Assembly: GCF_024746795.1 (NCBI RefSeq)
Contig: NZ_CP080524.1
Coordinates: 5,930,001 to 5,994,000, forward strand
DNA length: 64,000 nt
Source: Mesorhizobium sp. AR10
GTDB lineage: Bacteria; Pseudomonadota; Alphaproteobacteria; Rhizobiales; Rhizobiaceae
Direction of reading: 5' to 3'
Below the pieces are notes generated by a model. It was not told the DNA's origin and did not search any database. It was given only the letters and a program-made list of their open reading frames with translations. Below are positions 63,726-64,000 of the stretch, one piece after another (positions within the stretch are counted from its first letter, which is position 1; every line of letters begins with the position of its first letter). A program made the position numbers and the translations under genes.

Positions 63726-64000
63726 CGCGTCCGGCGCCAACACCACTTCCCCGGTGAGGGGAACGATTGTGTCGGGCCGGCGTTCCTCGACTGCTGCAGA
63801 CCGCGTCAACCGGGCGTGGCGGCACGGTGAACAGGATGGTTTTCCCGGTTTCATATCCTGGCCAAGCAGTGGCTTAGCGCCTATCCCGCCCGGTCCGCAG
63901 CATTTCAGCTATCATACCGTGGCCATAGACCGACGCCGCGACACGGCGCATAGTTCGCGGATGTCGCTGCCTCAACGCACCGGTCTAGCGAACGACGATG

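Overview
The window looks like chromosome of an alphaproteobacterium of the Rhizobiales, most likely Mesorhizobium or a close relative. The reasons are the high GC content, the short HisG paired with HisZ and HisS, an alphaproteobacterial-type GshA, a glcD/glcE/glcF glycolate oxidase set, a MucR/Ros-type regulator, a DUF768-like small protein, and several palindromic intergenic repeats of a kind common in rhizobia. No rRNA, tRNA or CRISPR array was found. The genus is an inference from gene content.

Layout. 1-5.2 kb: the 5' part of a probable methyltransferase gene, a membrane GGDEF-EAL protein, a secreted CHRD protein and a CSS-type EAL phosphodiesterase. 5.5-9.35 kb: a tightly overlapped operon for a molybdenum hydroxylase (FAD, 2Fe-2S and Mo subunits) ending in a MoaD/ThiS-like protein. 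9.6-12 kb: a short-chain dehydrogenase, a small monooxygenase and a gene remnant, divergent from a LysR regulator. 12.2-16.6 kb: a probable integrated segment holding a ROK gene without its DNA-binding end, a hipBA toxin-antitoxin pair and a tyrosine integrase abutting the 3' end of guaA.

16.6-21.8 kb: guaA, a nucleosidase, a thioesterase, an RsmB-type methyltransferase and aqpZ. 21.9-30.6 kb is a stress block: katG divergent from oxyR, a TetR/VOC pair, an ECF41-type sigma factor co-transcribed with its AhpD-like partner behind a recognisable ECF41 promoter, a decayed oxyR fragment, an OhrR-like regulator divergent from an exported hydrolase, and a Ca2+/H+ antiporter. 30.6-36.1 kb: an acyl-CoA synthetase and hisS-hisZ-hisG. 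36.3-43.1 kb: tag, an L,D-transpeptidase and the glycolate oxidase operon. 43.3-47.8 kb: a DUF3422 protein, a FadR-type regulator with lldD, a PPP phosphatase and a 46-residue exported peptide.

48-59.9 kb is mostly housekeeping: a glutamine amidotransferase, rsmE, gshA, a DUF937 protein with internal repeats, a DUF1127 protein divergent from a LysR gene, a CHASE4-GGDEF-EAL protein, xseA and a P1-family peptidase. 59.9-64 kb is sparse: small proteins, a YihY/BrkB membrane protein, a frameshifted mucR-like gene and an XRE regulator.

Themes. There are three c-di-GMP enzymes, a concentration of peroxide and redox control (KatG, OxyR, OhrR-like, ECF41/AhpD-like), and oxidation of 2-hydroxyacids (glycolate, L-lactate) with likely GntR-type control. 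Repeat elements have inserted between genes of both the his and glc operons and appear to provide the stop codons of hisS and hisG. I did not see a clearly new multi-gene system. The most distinctive items are the guaA-adjacent integrated segment with its repeat-rich upstream region, the intact ECF41 regulon core, the oxyR fossil and the frameshifted zinc-less MucR.
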